Shown here one piece after another: positions 47,751-58,414 of a stretch of 64,000 nt of DNA. Each line of letters begins with the position of its first letter. The first letter of the stretch is position 1. The position numbers were made by a program, and so were the translations under genes. Source of the stretch: Conoideocrella luteorostrata (lineage: Eukaryota; Ascomycota; Sordariomycetes; Hypocreales; Clavicipitaceae); assembly GCA_032433595.1 (NCBI GenBank), contig JASWJB010000254.1, positions 1-64,000 of the forward strand. The letters run 5' to 3'. The notes beneath the pieces were generated by a model that saw only the letters and a program-made list of their open reading frames with translations, was not told the DNA's origin and did no database searches.

Positions 47751-47978
47751 GAAAAGTAAATAAATGTACCTCATGTTTCTACTAGGTTTATTGGGTTTTA
47801 TAGCCATAGGAAGACTGCAATGACTACGAAACCTGACCTGAAGCCTGGTGTGGAGTGAAACTAGATTATCGTTCACCTTCAAATGTTATCGAAAGATCTG
47901 AGACTCTGAACAACCCCTGTCAATTCGAACAGTTGAAATCGCTTCAATTTTCTAGGAACTAACCAAGTGCCCGCTACA

Positions 47979-50036
47979 CTAGAAGTGTCCTCCAAACGCA
48001 GGCTTTCCCCGAGCTTCTCTGCCTCTGTGAAACCTTTCACGACCAGTGATCACTCCAATAGAATCCATCTCACGGCAAAATGCAAGCTCTCCGTCTCCGT
48101 TGTCAAGATACTTCACCAACATTCCAGTGCAAAATAATTTTTCACATTTTGCTTTCATTTGATCAGATGCCCATGCAGGATTGACGACGAACCTGGTCAC
48201 TTCTACGTCGTCTTTCACGTACCCATCCGCAATAGTTGGGCCACCAATAACAAGCTCCCCAACGGCGCCGACTGGAAGTAGCTCATCCCCATCCGTTGGA
48301 TTCACCACCCAGACCGAGGCGGCAAATGAAGCCCCAATGCTTGCGCGGAAAACGGAATTTTGTGTGGTTGCGTCTCTGGACATCGTGCAGAGCACTGATG
48401 TCTCAGGATTGCCATACGCTTTGAGTACCTCGCAGTTGAAACCCCCGTCGTCGATCTCGCATAGACTCATTGGATCCTGCATCAATATTAGACTTTTCAG
48501 GCTCGTAAGTTCTTTTGAGCGCAGACAATCTGCGACGCTCGCTGGTAAGAACGCGTGTGTGACCTGTTTTTCGTTGATCATGGCTGCCAGGCCATCGTCG
48601 TATTCTTGGCCAGGTACAATCACTAGACATGCGTTGAAAAGAAGGGAACTGAATATTTCGCCCGTACTGACAAAGTCTGTATAGAGAGCATTTTGTAGCA
48701 CCCTGGAGTGTTCATAGTACTGAAGTGCTAGACCTTGAGCAAGTGTGCCTGTGTATAAAGCACTGTGGCTCTGCATGACAGCCTTACGTTGTCCTGGACC
48801 GCTGGAGACAATCTGGATGAAGGCGTTGTCACTTCCGACATCTGAAATCTTGCCGTAATCTCCGTCTCTCTGTAGTTGATATAACAGCGGTGAGTTAACT
48901 ATGAGAAGTTGACGAGAAACACCGGCAAAAGTATTGGCGTAAGATTCCGAAACGCAAATAACTTCGCCTTCTATAGACGGCAACAAGTCCAAGGCATCCC
49001 GATACTGTTCCACAGATGACAAGGGGAGACAAACGGAACCGGATTTGAGAATAGCCAACATGGTAATGATGGCAAATTTAGACTTGTCAAAGCAGAACGG
49101 GACCAGAGATGTCTTGTTTTGATGTTGTTTTGCCAGCGTTTTGATATGTTGGGCTAGCACAGACGATGCTGCATCCAATTCCTCATAAGTAAGATCGCCA
49201 TCCCAAGCGGTAACAGCAGGGGCCTCAGGGTTATCCAGTGCCTTCTCTGAGAATGCCTCGTGCAATTTCTGTTTCAGAACCGGAAAAGTCCTCTGGTTCC
49301 ATTCTGCAATTTGTTTGCGATCTGTCGAACTCAGTCTCTCTATCGACGATACATTTTGGGCTGGCAGGTCAAGAATGGACTTTAGAATTGTGCGATATGT
49401 TTCACCAATTCGGTATGCCTGGACCGCGCTGATGGTAGACCTTCGATATCTCAGAGCCGCCGAAGGGCTGTTTGGAAAAGGCCTCAACTCCAGCAAAATC
49501 TCGTAAGCAGATAGGCTTGTATATTGTATGTGGCTATTAATTTCCCGGGAAACGATGGCGGTATTGCAAATGCTCTCTATGCTCAAATTTGGTTTGGCGC
49601 TCGCATCCTTGTACAGTTGGATATTATGGAGGAGGTCGATGATCTTCTCATCCGGCCTCAATTTATACTGCAAACACAAGAGCCCGTTGGAATAGTCGGG
49701 ACCCAGGATGTCGCAAGCAACAAATTGTTTTCCAGTATAGCTTTGCAATAGCAACAGCCAAGCCACTTGAAGTAGAGTCGGCGGCGAGATTCCGCACTCT
49801 TGGAGAAAGGAGTCGTTAACTTCGCTCAAGTCTTCAAGGTCCACTTCGACAAAGTTATCTTTTGCCGTTGTAGGTAATTTCTTTCCCGTAATGGGGATAT
49901 GACACATCAGAAAATGCTGTGTATTGGATAAGGAATCTTCAAAACGATCAGAAACATCTGAGTCTGGCGTGTTGCAGCCTCTGGAGGGCGGACTCGAGCA
50001 ACTGAGACTGCCACTTGCATCACTTCCAAAGATCAT
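47979..50036 (-). CDS. Truncated NRPS-like protein with a degenerate adenylation domain
   Basis: This intact 685-residue frame begins at the ATG at 50036. It has a condensation-like N-terminal segment (about 45-240) without an HHxxxDG motif, then an adenylation domain that stops early. The core motifs are eroded. A3, normally SGSTGKPKG, reads SSGPGQRKA. A4 has Phe in place of the substrate-binding Asp (YTDFVSTGEIF). A5 reads AYGNPET. A7, normally YKTGDL, reads FCTGML. A8 is GRERFHRGREARG, and the protein ends about 10 residues later, without A9, the A10 lysine or a carrier domain. A6 (ELVIGGPTIADGYV) is well kept. Shared features with the neighbouring NRPS-like gene (NPxWASD, ELVxGGPT) suggest an old paralogue. 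It probably cannot activate a substrate. It may be a structural partner, a regulator or a gene in decay, although no stop or frameshift interrupts it. Confidence 0.85.
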   Translation of the reverse strand: MIFGSDASGSLSCSSPPSRGCNTPDSDVSDRFEDSLSNTQHFLMCHIPITGKKLPTTAKDNFVEVDLEDLSEVNDSFLQECGISPPTLLQVAWLLLLQSYTGKQFVACDILGPDYSNGLLCLQYKLRPDEKIIDLLHNIQLYKDASAKPNLSIESICNTAIVSREINSHIQYTSLSAYEILLELRPFPNSPSAALRYRRSTISAVQAYRIGETYRTILKSILDLPAQNVSSIERLSSTDRKQIAEWNQRTFPVLKQKLHEAFSEKALDNPEAPAVTAWDGDLTYEELDAASSVLAQHIKTLAKQHQNKTSLVPFCFDKSKFAIITMLAILKSGSVCLPLSSVEQYRDALDLLPSIEGEVICVSESYANTFAGVSRQLLIVNSPLLYQLQRDGDYGKISDVGSDNAFIQIVSSGPGQRKAVMQSHSALYTGTLAQGLALQYYEHSRVLQNALYTDFVSTGEIFSSLLFNACLVIVPGQEYDDGLAAMINEKQVTHAFLPASVADCLRSKELTSLKSLILMQDPMSLCEIDDGGFNCEVLKAYGNPETSVLCTMSRDATTQNSVFRASIGASFAASVWVVNPTDGDELLPVGAVGELVIGGPTIADGYVKDDVEVTRFVVNPAWASDQMKAKCEKLFCTGMLVKYLDNGDGELAFCREMDSIGVITGRERFHRGREARGKPAFGGHF

Positions 50037-50208
50037 TGTAAATGTTCGTTGCGATACATGCTAAGAAACAGTCTGATTCAGTCGACAATCGAAGAAGCGG
50101 TGACAATACCGTAAAGTTGCCGCACTACCCACGTGTTATTGAGCATGCACATGGTCGAGCTCTTGAGAAGAGAGTAACTAAGCTGTTGAATCTTAGGGCT
50201 GACAGCCA

Positions 50209-50220
50209 CCGAATAGTCGG
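50209..50220 (+). promoter_or_regulatory. CCGA-N4-TCGG element, copy 2
   Basis: Inverted CCGA and TCGG half-sites with a 4-bp spacer (ATAG), 20 bp upstream of another such element. Confidence 0.35.
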
Positions 50221-50240
50221 CGTATACGGAGTAAGCTAAG

Positions 50241-50261
50241 CCGAATATTCTCGGAGGCTGG
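50241..50261 (+). promoter_or_regulatory. CCGA-N6-TCGG element, copy 3
   Basis: Inverted CCGA and TCGG half-sites with a 6-bp spacer, followed by AGGCTGG exactly as in the element at 44943-44962. Confidence 0.4.
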
Positions 50262-50844
50262 GGTGTCGAGGCAGATCATCGTCGGGTTGAAGACAGTACT
50301 ATTGGCCGCAACGCTTTGGAGGCGCCGCACATGGTAGCCGAGCTTTGAACTTCGAAATCAGCAATATCCCAAGACCAGCTCAAAAGCTCCTCAAAGTTAT
50401 CAAGCTTGGCAATACGTATGAGTACGTAATGTCTTCTGTTGTGCTGGCAAGGTGGCACAGTGGCTGATTTGGCCACGTTGCTATGTTCTTATGAGAAGAT
50501 GCCAAGGCTGTGTTATGCACATAGTGACGAGAAGTTGGGTAATTCCTGTTATTAACTCATACTGAGTGCTTCTCGATCAACACAGGCATGTGTTGCCGGG
50601 TTTGTCGCCAGGCCAGAGTCCCGTTGAGTAATTCGCATTGCACTGTATTACTATTGCAATATTACGTCTATCATGGGTATATCTAATGCTCCTTGGCGAG
50701 CGTTGATCAGATTCGCCTCGTCTTCCATACATGAACTGAACATTCCACAGCCACACACGACCACGCATCCCGCTGCTGAAGAGGGAGGAAGGCATTCTAA
50801 GACCATTTGACATGAAAGTTATTGAAATTTTCCGCACGAGGCTG

Positions 50845-50852
50845 TATAAAAG
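50845..50852 (+). promoter_or_regulatory. TATA box, NRPS-like gene direction
   Basis: A TATAAAAG match on the plus strand. It lies about 430 bp before the conservative ATG at 51278 but only about 90 bp before the ATG at 50934, which favours a transcript starting near 50900. Confidence 0.5.
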
Positions 50853-51277
50853 GTTTGGAGCAGTCAGACCCAGCAAAGTTAAGTTGGCTGGTTGACAACA
50901 GCGCCTTACTTCCATCTCCAGCGGCAATTCAGAATGGATTTGTAAACAAGCTTATTCATACATCAATACACAGAGCTCTCTCACAGAATTTTTAATAAAA
51001 CATTAAATGATCTTCGATCTCTTCCCAGCACCTCTGGTGTGCGCCGCTCCGAAAGTGTAAGCTTGACGCCGAATGCCAAGGGCCGAGCCCGACTGACGAC
51101 TAGGCGCACCGAAAGGTGTGGACATGCTGTAATGTGTCGCAGTTGCATCGGGGAAGAATTGTAAAAATCGTGAAATACATACAAGGAGCTCAATAGACCC
51201 TCTTGAATCACATTCTGATCAAGTGTTACAGCATATCCCGGCGACGAATCACCACAAATCATCGTCGTGCCCAAAAT

Positions 51278-54200
51278 ATGGCACACAACGCGAGAATTGT
51301 CGGAAGATCTTTAGGAGACGCTAATTTCATGTCTTCGGAAATCAGTTCAGCCACTAATTTGCCAACTTTGAAATCTTCCACTCCAAAGCCCCAAGACTTT
51401 GGATTGGTCGAGTCCGCACCATTCAGCCCAACGAATACTACGTCCAGTCAAATAGAAAGAGAAAATATACTGATCAAAGCTTGGGCTTTGTTGCTTCACC
51501 ACTATTCTGTGTCAGATCCAGTTTGCTTTGTCGTTACCGGCAAGCTACGGGATGGCGACATTCACAACAGACAAGACGCATTGTCAGTAGTCTCACGCTG
51601 GTCAAGATCTTCGTCACATCCCAGCCTTGAACCTCAGCTCCAATTTGAGACGTACGCCGCTGCTTGGCACTCTAAGAGATCGAACACCCTGCTTCGACTT
51701 GGAGAACCTACGCAGGTTGATGGCGAGTTTAGCTATGTTCTGGAATGGGATGTTAGCAAGTCGCCGGATATCCGTCTCTGTGCAAGACGGAACAAAGTGC
51801 CACCCAAATTTGCAACCAGCCTGTGGGGTGCTCTCTTAGAACAGGTTGATCTACTGGCTTCGGGGCGCATGAAGAACGAAACTCTAAGCGATGCCGACCG
51901 CGAAGTAATTAGCAAAGAAACGACCTACCCACTGTTTGAGGAACAGTTGTGTTTACATCAGCTCTTCCAAGAGTCCGTTCGGATTGCTCCAAGTGCCGAA
52001 GCCGTAGCAGCTTTTGATGGTTCTCTGACCTATACCGAATTAGACGAGTTGTCAGATGTTCTAGCTGCCAGGCTCATTGAACAGGGCAATGTATGGCCCG
52101 GGAAGTACGTGCCTTTCTCTTTTGAGAAGAGCATGTGGATGGTAGTTGCTATGCTAGGAATCCTCAAAGCTGGAGGCGCAATTGTTTCCATTGACCCTTC
52201 TCAGCCTATTGCTAGAGCTAGCGAGATTCTCAAGGAGATTCAGGCCGACGTTATTGTCACTTCTTCCCAGCAAGCCTCCAGGTTTGACGATATTCCCACC
52301 GGAGTCATCTCAGTAAGCGCACAGACAATGAGAGCGCCTCAAAAGAATACTCTTTCATCTAAAAAGCTACCTATTGTTCGTCCAAATAGCCCTTCCATGA
52401 TAATTTTTACTTCTGGGTCAACTGGCAAGCCAAAGGGCATAGTCATCCAACACGGAGCAAGCTCTACGCGATTTGTCACGGAGGGCAAGGCCCTATCGTT
52501 CCAGGGTGCTAGAACTCTTCAATTCGCTGCGTCAACTTGGGATGTATTCATGACAGACATCTTCGCAACTTTAATTCACCGGGGTTGTGTTTGCGTTCCA
52601 AGTGAGGAGGATAGGCGGTCCAACCTTGCCAAATTTTGTAAGGAGAAGAGAGTGACACTTGCACTCATCACACCGTCACTTGCCGGCTTGCTCGATCCTC
52701 ATGACTTCCCAACCTTGAAAACTATTATACTTGGTGGGGAAGCTCTGAGGAAAGACGTCGCTCAGAAGTGGAAAGGTGCTGCAGGTGTAAAGCTCCTCCA
52801 AGGCTATGGGCCAGCGGAAACGGGGTTTATTGTCGGCACATCGAAGAAGAATGTTGAACTGAGCGATAGGCCAGCAGTCATTGGTTACGCACAGAATAAC
52901 TCTGTGTGCGTATTAGTCGATCCAAATAATCACAATTTACTTGTTCCTCGAGGAGCGACTGGTGAACTCGTAGTGGGCGGTCCCACGCTTTTTCAAAAAT
53001 ATCTCAATGACGCGGAGAAGACAAAATTGGCTACTATCAAGAATCCCCGTTGGGCGTCAGACCTCGACTGTGATGTTAGGAGATTCTACAAGACAGGCGA
53101 TCTTCTTCATCAGAGTCTTGATAGCTTAGATGGCTGCTTCGAGTTCGTCGGTCGCAAGGACGACCAGATCAAGTATCATGGGCAGCGAATTGAGGTCAAA
53201 GAGATTGAACACCATCTAAGCAGCATTGCGGATGCAAAGAGCCGAGTCATCTCCTGTATGGTTGTCCTACCTCAGGCAGGTATTTTGAGAGACAAACTGG
53301 TTGCGGTTGTCGAATGCGAAACGAATGGCACGCGAAGTACCGTGCCTGGCCTTGCAATTCGGGATGGCGATCACTTGTCACTTTCCACGGTCAGAACCGC
53401 GCTCTCTGACAAGCTTCCAGCCTACATGATCCCCAACGAATTAGTTGTGGTGCATGCAATTCCGCACAACAGTGCTATGAAGATGGACAGAGCTCGGGTT
53501 AAGTCCTGGCTATCTGAACTACATTCGGATTCAGGTGTCTCTATCAGTGGTTACGACTTCGCCAGCGAGAAGCTGTTGGCTCATGAGACAACGGCGAGGG
53601 CTTTGTCCAGGCATTACTCACTTCTTGTTTCGGGTGATGACAAAAACCGTCGTCAGGCTTATGAGGATAGAGACTTCAACCTACACGCGGGCGGCATTGA
53701 TTCCATCAACATCATATCGCTTTCAACATTTATATCAAGACATTACGAGGCACAGATTCCCGTAAGCGACTTGTTAAGCTCCAAGGCAACAATTCGCTCA
53801 ATTGCTTCCATTATCGACAAAAAGACTACTCAGAACCAAAGGACAGCAGCTATAGACCTCTCGACTGCCGAAAGTGAGGTTAGCCTGCAGCTGCAAGCCA
53901 TCCTACCTGGATCCAGTGGAAAGCAATTTGATGTGTCTATCAAGAACGTCTTCATGACAGGCGCAACGGGCTTCCTGGGTGTTGAAATTCTCCATCAGTT
54001 GATTACTCAAACAAACTGCCATGTGTATATTCTTGTAAGATCTTCGACAGAGGACACAGCCACGCAGCGAGTCATTGAGCGGGCACAAGAAGCTGGGTGG
54101 TGGGACCAATTGTATATCTCAAGATTCACTGCCTGGATTGGCGATCTGACGAAGCCACGGCTGGGATTGTCCAGCACACAATTGCAAATATTGCGAGGAA

Positions 54201-56350
54201 ATTCAGCACACACTATTGATACTGTTATCCACAACGGTGCAAAGGTCCATTACAATCTTGACTACGACTCTCTCAAAGCTGTCAATGTCACATCAACCGT
54301 TGAGCTCATACAGCTTCTGAATGAGCGCACAAGTCCCTTGAAGAGCTTCGTGTTTGTTTCAGGCGGCCAACAATTGAGCTTTGCTGATGACGACGATGAA
54401 GAGAATCTTTCCAAAGCTTTAAATGGTTCGGGATACGCTCGCTCAAAAGCCATGTCTGAGCTCTTTGTCAAGAAATTTGCAACACAGCAGCAAGGCTCCA
54501 AGGTGGAGCATGCTCAAGTCGTCAAGCCAGGGTTTATAATTGGCGACGCGAGCCGTGGTGTCGGGAACCAGGCAGATTTTATCTGGAGGCTCATTGCGTC
54601 CTGCGTTGAAATTGGAGCCTACAATAAGAAGGATGAACATGGCTGGCTGTTCATTTCTGATATCGCCCGAGTATCTCGTGCAGTTCTGGAAGGCGTTTTC
54701 AAGACGAATCTCGAGCTAAGTGTAAAGGTTCTAGATGGCATCAGATTCAAGGATCTGTGGAATCTGCTGCGGGACAGTTTTGGTTACGATCTTCAATCAC
54801 TTGATCCTGCTACTTGGCTGTCGCGAATCCGCAAAGCAGTGGCCGAGAAACAGGAGGCTCATGCGATGTTCCCGCTGCTTCACCTGCTAGAAGGGAATGA
54901 TGAGCCGATTGGAGTGCTCAATGGACCGTTGCAAGCAACACAAGGAGTTGAAAATTCCATCAAAGCAAACGTCGAATGGTTCCGGAGAATTGGGTTCATG
55001 CCTGACCCAAGCTCTGCGGCTACCCCTACATCATCAAATGACTATGAGCTTGTGGATGAAGATGCTTTCAATGTTGCAACTGTGCGCAAGGAATTTCCAG
55101 CTTTGCATCATGGAGTTGTTGCCTTCAACAACGCAGCTGGAACCGTTTTGCATCAGGATGCCATGGCAGGAACGCAGAAGTACATGACCGCGTTTCCCTA
55201 CGAACTGGGCCGGAACGATGCTCAAAGTCAAGCAAAGACTGAGAATCTCATTGAAACATATGGGGAACTGGCCGCGTTCATGGGCGCGGACCCAGACGAA
55301 GTTGGTGAGTTCAACGGCTTCATGTTATACTCATTACTACATCACGCAACAGAGCGGAGCTGGTGCTAACTTGAGAGGACAGCATTTGGACAAACGACGA
55401 CTTTCTTGCTCCGGATGCTTGGCCAAGCACTGAAGCCAAGCCTCAACTCTGATTGCGAAATAGTCGTGTCTAACCTTTGTCACGAAGCCAGTGCTGCGGC
55501 ATGGATTGCTTTAGCCAAGGACCTTGGCATCGCCATCAAATGGTGGGCACCACCCGCGGGAGGCGACGACCCGTGCCTGTCTGTGGAAACTCTCAAGCCG
55601 CTATTGAGCTCAAAGACGCGCATTGTGGCCTGCAATCACGTATCAAATGTTGTTGGCACGATCCATCCTATTCGTCAAGTAGCTGACCTTGTACACTCCA
55701 TTCCTGGAGCCATCTTGATTGTCGATGGCGTCGCCTTCGCGCCTCACCGCCCCATTGATGTCAAAGCTTTTGATGTCGACTTCTATTGTTTCAGCTGGTA
55801 CAAAGTGTTTGGTCCACATGTTGCACAACTCTATGGTCGACGCAGTGTGCAAAAGCGCTTCCTGCAGGGTATTAGCCACTTTTTCCTCAGCGATATGCCT
55901 GGCCTTGACTGGCGTTTGCGACTGGGAGCCAACTCGTTCGAGTTAGAAGCCGCCTTGGTTCCTATTACTCGCTACCTGAAGAGAGTTGGATGGGATAATA
56001 TTGTCGCCCAGGAGGCTCTGTTGCAGGATATCTTCCTTTCGTACCTAAGACGACGTCCCGAAACTTTCCGCATATTCGGCGAGAAGCAATCTAATCCAGG
56101 CAAGCGAGTTCCGGTGATTACTTTCCGGATCATTGGTGAGTCCTGCCTCGATGTCACCAATACAATCTGTCAGAAGGGTCGTTTTAGAGTCGTATCTGGG
56201 AACTGTTGGGCGCCCAGACCAACCCACGATGTATTAGGTTTGGATGAGGATGGGTTGATCCGAGTCAGCTTTGTGCATTACAACACGGTGGCAGAGGTTA
56301 AAGAATTCTGCAAAGAACTTGATTTGATTTTGACTTCTAAAACAGCATAG
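51278..56350 (+). CDS. fsqF: NRPS-like A-T-R protein fused to a PLP-dependent enzyme, FsqF-like
   Basis: Core enzyme of the cluster. Exons are 51278-55304 and 55383-56350 (intron 78 bp, GTGAGT donor, GTGCTAAC branch). Splicing joins DPDEV to AFGQTTTFLLR, giving 1664 residues. A condensation-like N-terminal remnant (to about 230) is followed by an adenylation domain (about 240-740). It has FTSGSTGKPKG, the substrate Asp in TWDVF, GYGPAET, YKTGDL, GRKDDQIKYHGQRIE and the A10-type Lys in AMKMDR. The carrier site is GGIDSI (Ser 809). A thioester reductase follows, with TGATGFLG (894-901) and YARSK (Tyr 1053, Lys 1057). From about 1268 there is a class-V aminotransferase or cysteine-desulfurase-type PLP domain, with Lys 1483 in SWYKVFG. 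In the fsq pathway the homologue activates an amino acid and forms a carbon-carbon bond through its PLP domain. A longer N-terminus is possible. Confidence 0.95.
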
Positions 56351-57272
56351 TCAACACGGTATAATTTTATCTTGGTTCTTCTGAGATGACCAATGAGTTT
56401 TAAGCACTGCGTTCAATTAGGCACTACTTTAATGGCCGTAGCCCTTTAAAGCACCGTATGTAGTAACATGATAAGCTGGCATGACCATAAATGTAGATGC
56501 GTTTGAGTGTTACAGAGAGTGTCTGATTCACTGAGTTTCATGTGGAACACAATGCTTGCAAAGGGGTGCGCGAAAGCTTGACATACATAGATAGCTTTGG
56601 AAAGTGCCCTCACTGCTTTTCCCTGTTTCCTTCCATATCCATCTTCATTGCTAGTAACACATTCATAGGGAGGGAGGCATAGCAATCCTGGCAAGGGCCT
56701 ATAGTCGGGAGAGTAAGTCAGGGCCATTCGGTGCGCGAGCACAAGCGGCAAAGCATGCGCGACGCCACTTCTCATGCGCTGCCGAACGACCTAGCTTATG
56801 CATTACCGCATCTTTCAAGGCGCGATATCAATACAGGAACGCAAGGGAAACGCCGAATGAGCGAAAAAGGAACAATTCGGCCTTTTGGGTGGTGTTGGGT
56901 GGTACGTAAGGGTCGGGCCGAAACTCCACGTCGGGCCGAACTTCGATTTGTTGGTCGCCGAATAACCACAACTCGGCTCTGAAGCTTGCATTGCCTCTCC
57001 GATGGGCCTGAAAAGAGACTGCAGTAAGCTGACTTGCTGATCTAAGCGATCCAGGTAAACAAAGGGGAGCATCCGATTCTTGGTTGGCTATGAGGCTCTC
57101 ATGGCATAGCTCTCTTACTGTCATTACATGACACGACTAAGCCGCGATTTGTTCTTTGGGCACTACGGAGTACATATTATGGTAAAAGTTTTATTAAACA
57201 TGTTATTCTAGACTTGTAGGCTCGCGTGTGCTTAAACTGTTCTTGTCAGCCAATGCTACTACTCGCCGCGGT
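56351..57272. other. Intergenic region between convergent cluster genes
   Basis: The region lies between two 3' ends and has no supported gene. It contains two copies of GTCGGGCCGAA (56912-56922 and 56930-56940), whose core TCGGGCCGA is palindromic, and a TACGGAGTA motif at 57164. Overlapping frames at 56446-57124 on both strands look non-coding. Confidence 0.55.
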
Positions 57273-58414
57273 TCAGGCCTTCTTCCTTAGCAGATAGATA
57301 CCATACGAGTTCTGTTGGTTCATCCAGCTGTCTATCAATTGACCGCCAGCGTCATTGCATATGTCCATGACCTTCATTTTAGGCCATTTCCCACTCCTGA
57401 TAGAGCGCATTGTTTCACCACGATGAAAGTGATACTCTGCGCCGGCGATATGTACTGTCAGATCTTTCTTGGCCACATAGAAGGCTTCGTGCATCCACAC
57501 GCTCGGATTCCATCGACCCATAAAATCCCAATGGTCTACGTCGAATGCGGCGGTGTCGAGTAGTTCGTTCGCATGGTCTAAGCCGTTGAGGACGAACTCA
57601 CGATTGGTCTGTGCCTCGTATGATCTCGCGATTTCATCCTGGTCCTCACTTCCATCCAGTCCGACTATCATTGAGGAGCCAGTGCGAAGAAAGCTGTGAA
57701 TGTACTCGGATGCTTCGTGTGGGGTGAAGTTGGCCATACTATTTCCAAGCCACAGCAATGTTGTCATCTGGGCGTTACTGCTGTCGCATGCCAGCCAAGC
57801 CGCGCAATCTTCGTAAGTACCAACTAGGCCTTGTATTTTTATATTCGACTTGTGCGCTGGAAAGATCGACTGTAATTCTCGAATGCAGCGTCTCAGCGCT
57901 ACTCGATCCACATCACAAGCCACGTAGTAAACGGATTTATGTTGCGCCTGCAGAGTCTGTAGTATCAAGGCTGTCTTCTTCATGTTTCTTCCGATGACCT
58001 GATCAGTATGCGGAACCATTTGTTAATTGCTTTTTTCTGAACATACCCAGCCCCTAGTTCTACCAAGCGATCGCCCGAGGAGATTGAATGGGTGATTTTG
58101 TGAACGACTGTGTGTAGAAGCGACCATTCTCTTGTGGCGGGATAGTAATCTGGAGACTCGAGGACCGTGTCGTAAAGAGACAACCCATGGTCATTCCAGA
58201 GTAGCAATGACGGAAGATCTTTGGAAGGGGCGGATAAACCCTTGACAATGGCTGGAACCAAGTTTTGCGCAGTGGGCTGCTGACGGATGTCGTGAAGTTG
58301 AATGAGCTCTTTGCATGGAGCTCCCACAACTAGTTGTGTCGTGTGCAGAACAGACTTCGATGCCGGATACGAATCGCGGAAGTTGGGAAAACTTGCGATT
58401 GTGGCCGCTGACAT
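57273..58414 (-). CDS. fsqC: SAM-dependent N-methyltransferase of the EgtD/EasF family, FsqC-like
   Basis: The enzyme transfers methyl groups from S-adenosylmethionine to the amino nitrogen of an amino-acid-derived substrate. Relatives include EgtD (histidine to hercynine) and EasF (dimethylallyltryptophan). Two exons, 58414-58047 and 57987-57273, flank a 59-bp intron with a GTATGT donor and a CTGAT branch. I chose the acceptor GGAAG over the nearer CAG. Only this choice keeps the frame and rebuilds the family motif ELGAGN (119-124) followed by MKKTALIL, equivalent to ELGSGN in EgtD. The product has 360 residues. Other conserved pieces are YYVACDVDR, GLVGTYEDCAAWL and LLWLGNSMANF. Hercynine synthesis cannot be excluded by sequence, but no EgtB-type partner is nearby. 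The gene is divergent from the FAD oxidase with a 642-bp shared promoter. Confidence 0.9.

Larger units (their letters stand above)
50037..51277. promoter_or_regulatory. Divergent promoter of the degenerate A-domain gene and the NRPS-like gene
   Basis: This 1.2-kb head-to-head interval carries two CCGA-N4/6-TCGG elements at 50209-50220 and 50241-50261, a TACGGAGTA motif between them (50225-50233) and a TATAAAAG box at 50845-50852 on the plus strand. An ATG at 50934 about 80 bp after the TATA box starts either a three-codon upstream ORF (MDL) or a small first exon of the NRPS-like gene. See the corresponding finding. Confidence 0.5.

Noticed and set aside
47979..47999. Hidden 3' exon completing the degenerate adenylation domain
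   Set aside because: The gap to the convergent FMO stop is only 228 bp, too small for A9-A10 plus a carrier domain, and no donor-acceptor pair gives recognisable A-domain sequence.
57273..58414. Ergot alkaloid or ergothioneine cluster based on the EasF/EgtD-like gene
   Set aside because: No prenyltransferase, chanoclavine genes, EgtB-like oxygenase domain or C-S lyase partner is present. The PLP domain is fused to an NRPS-like chain.
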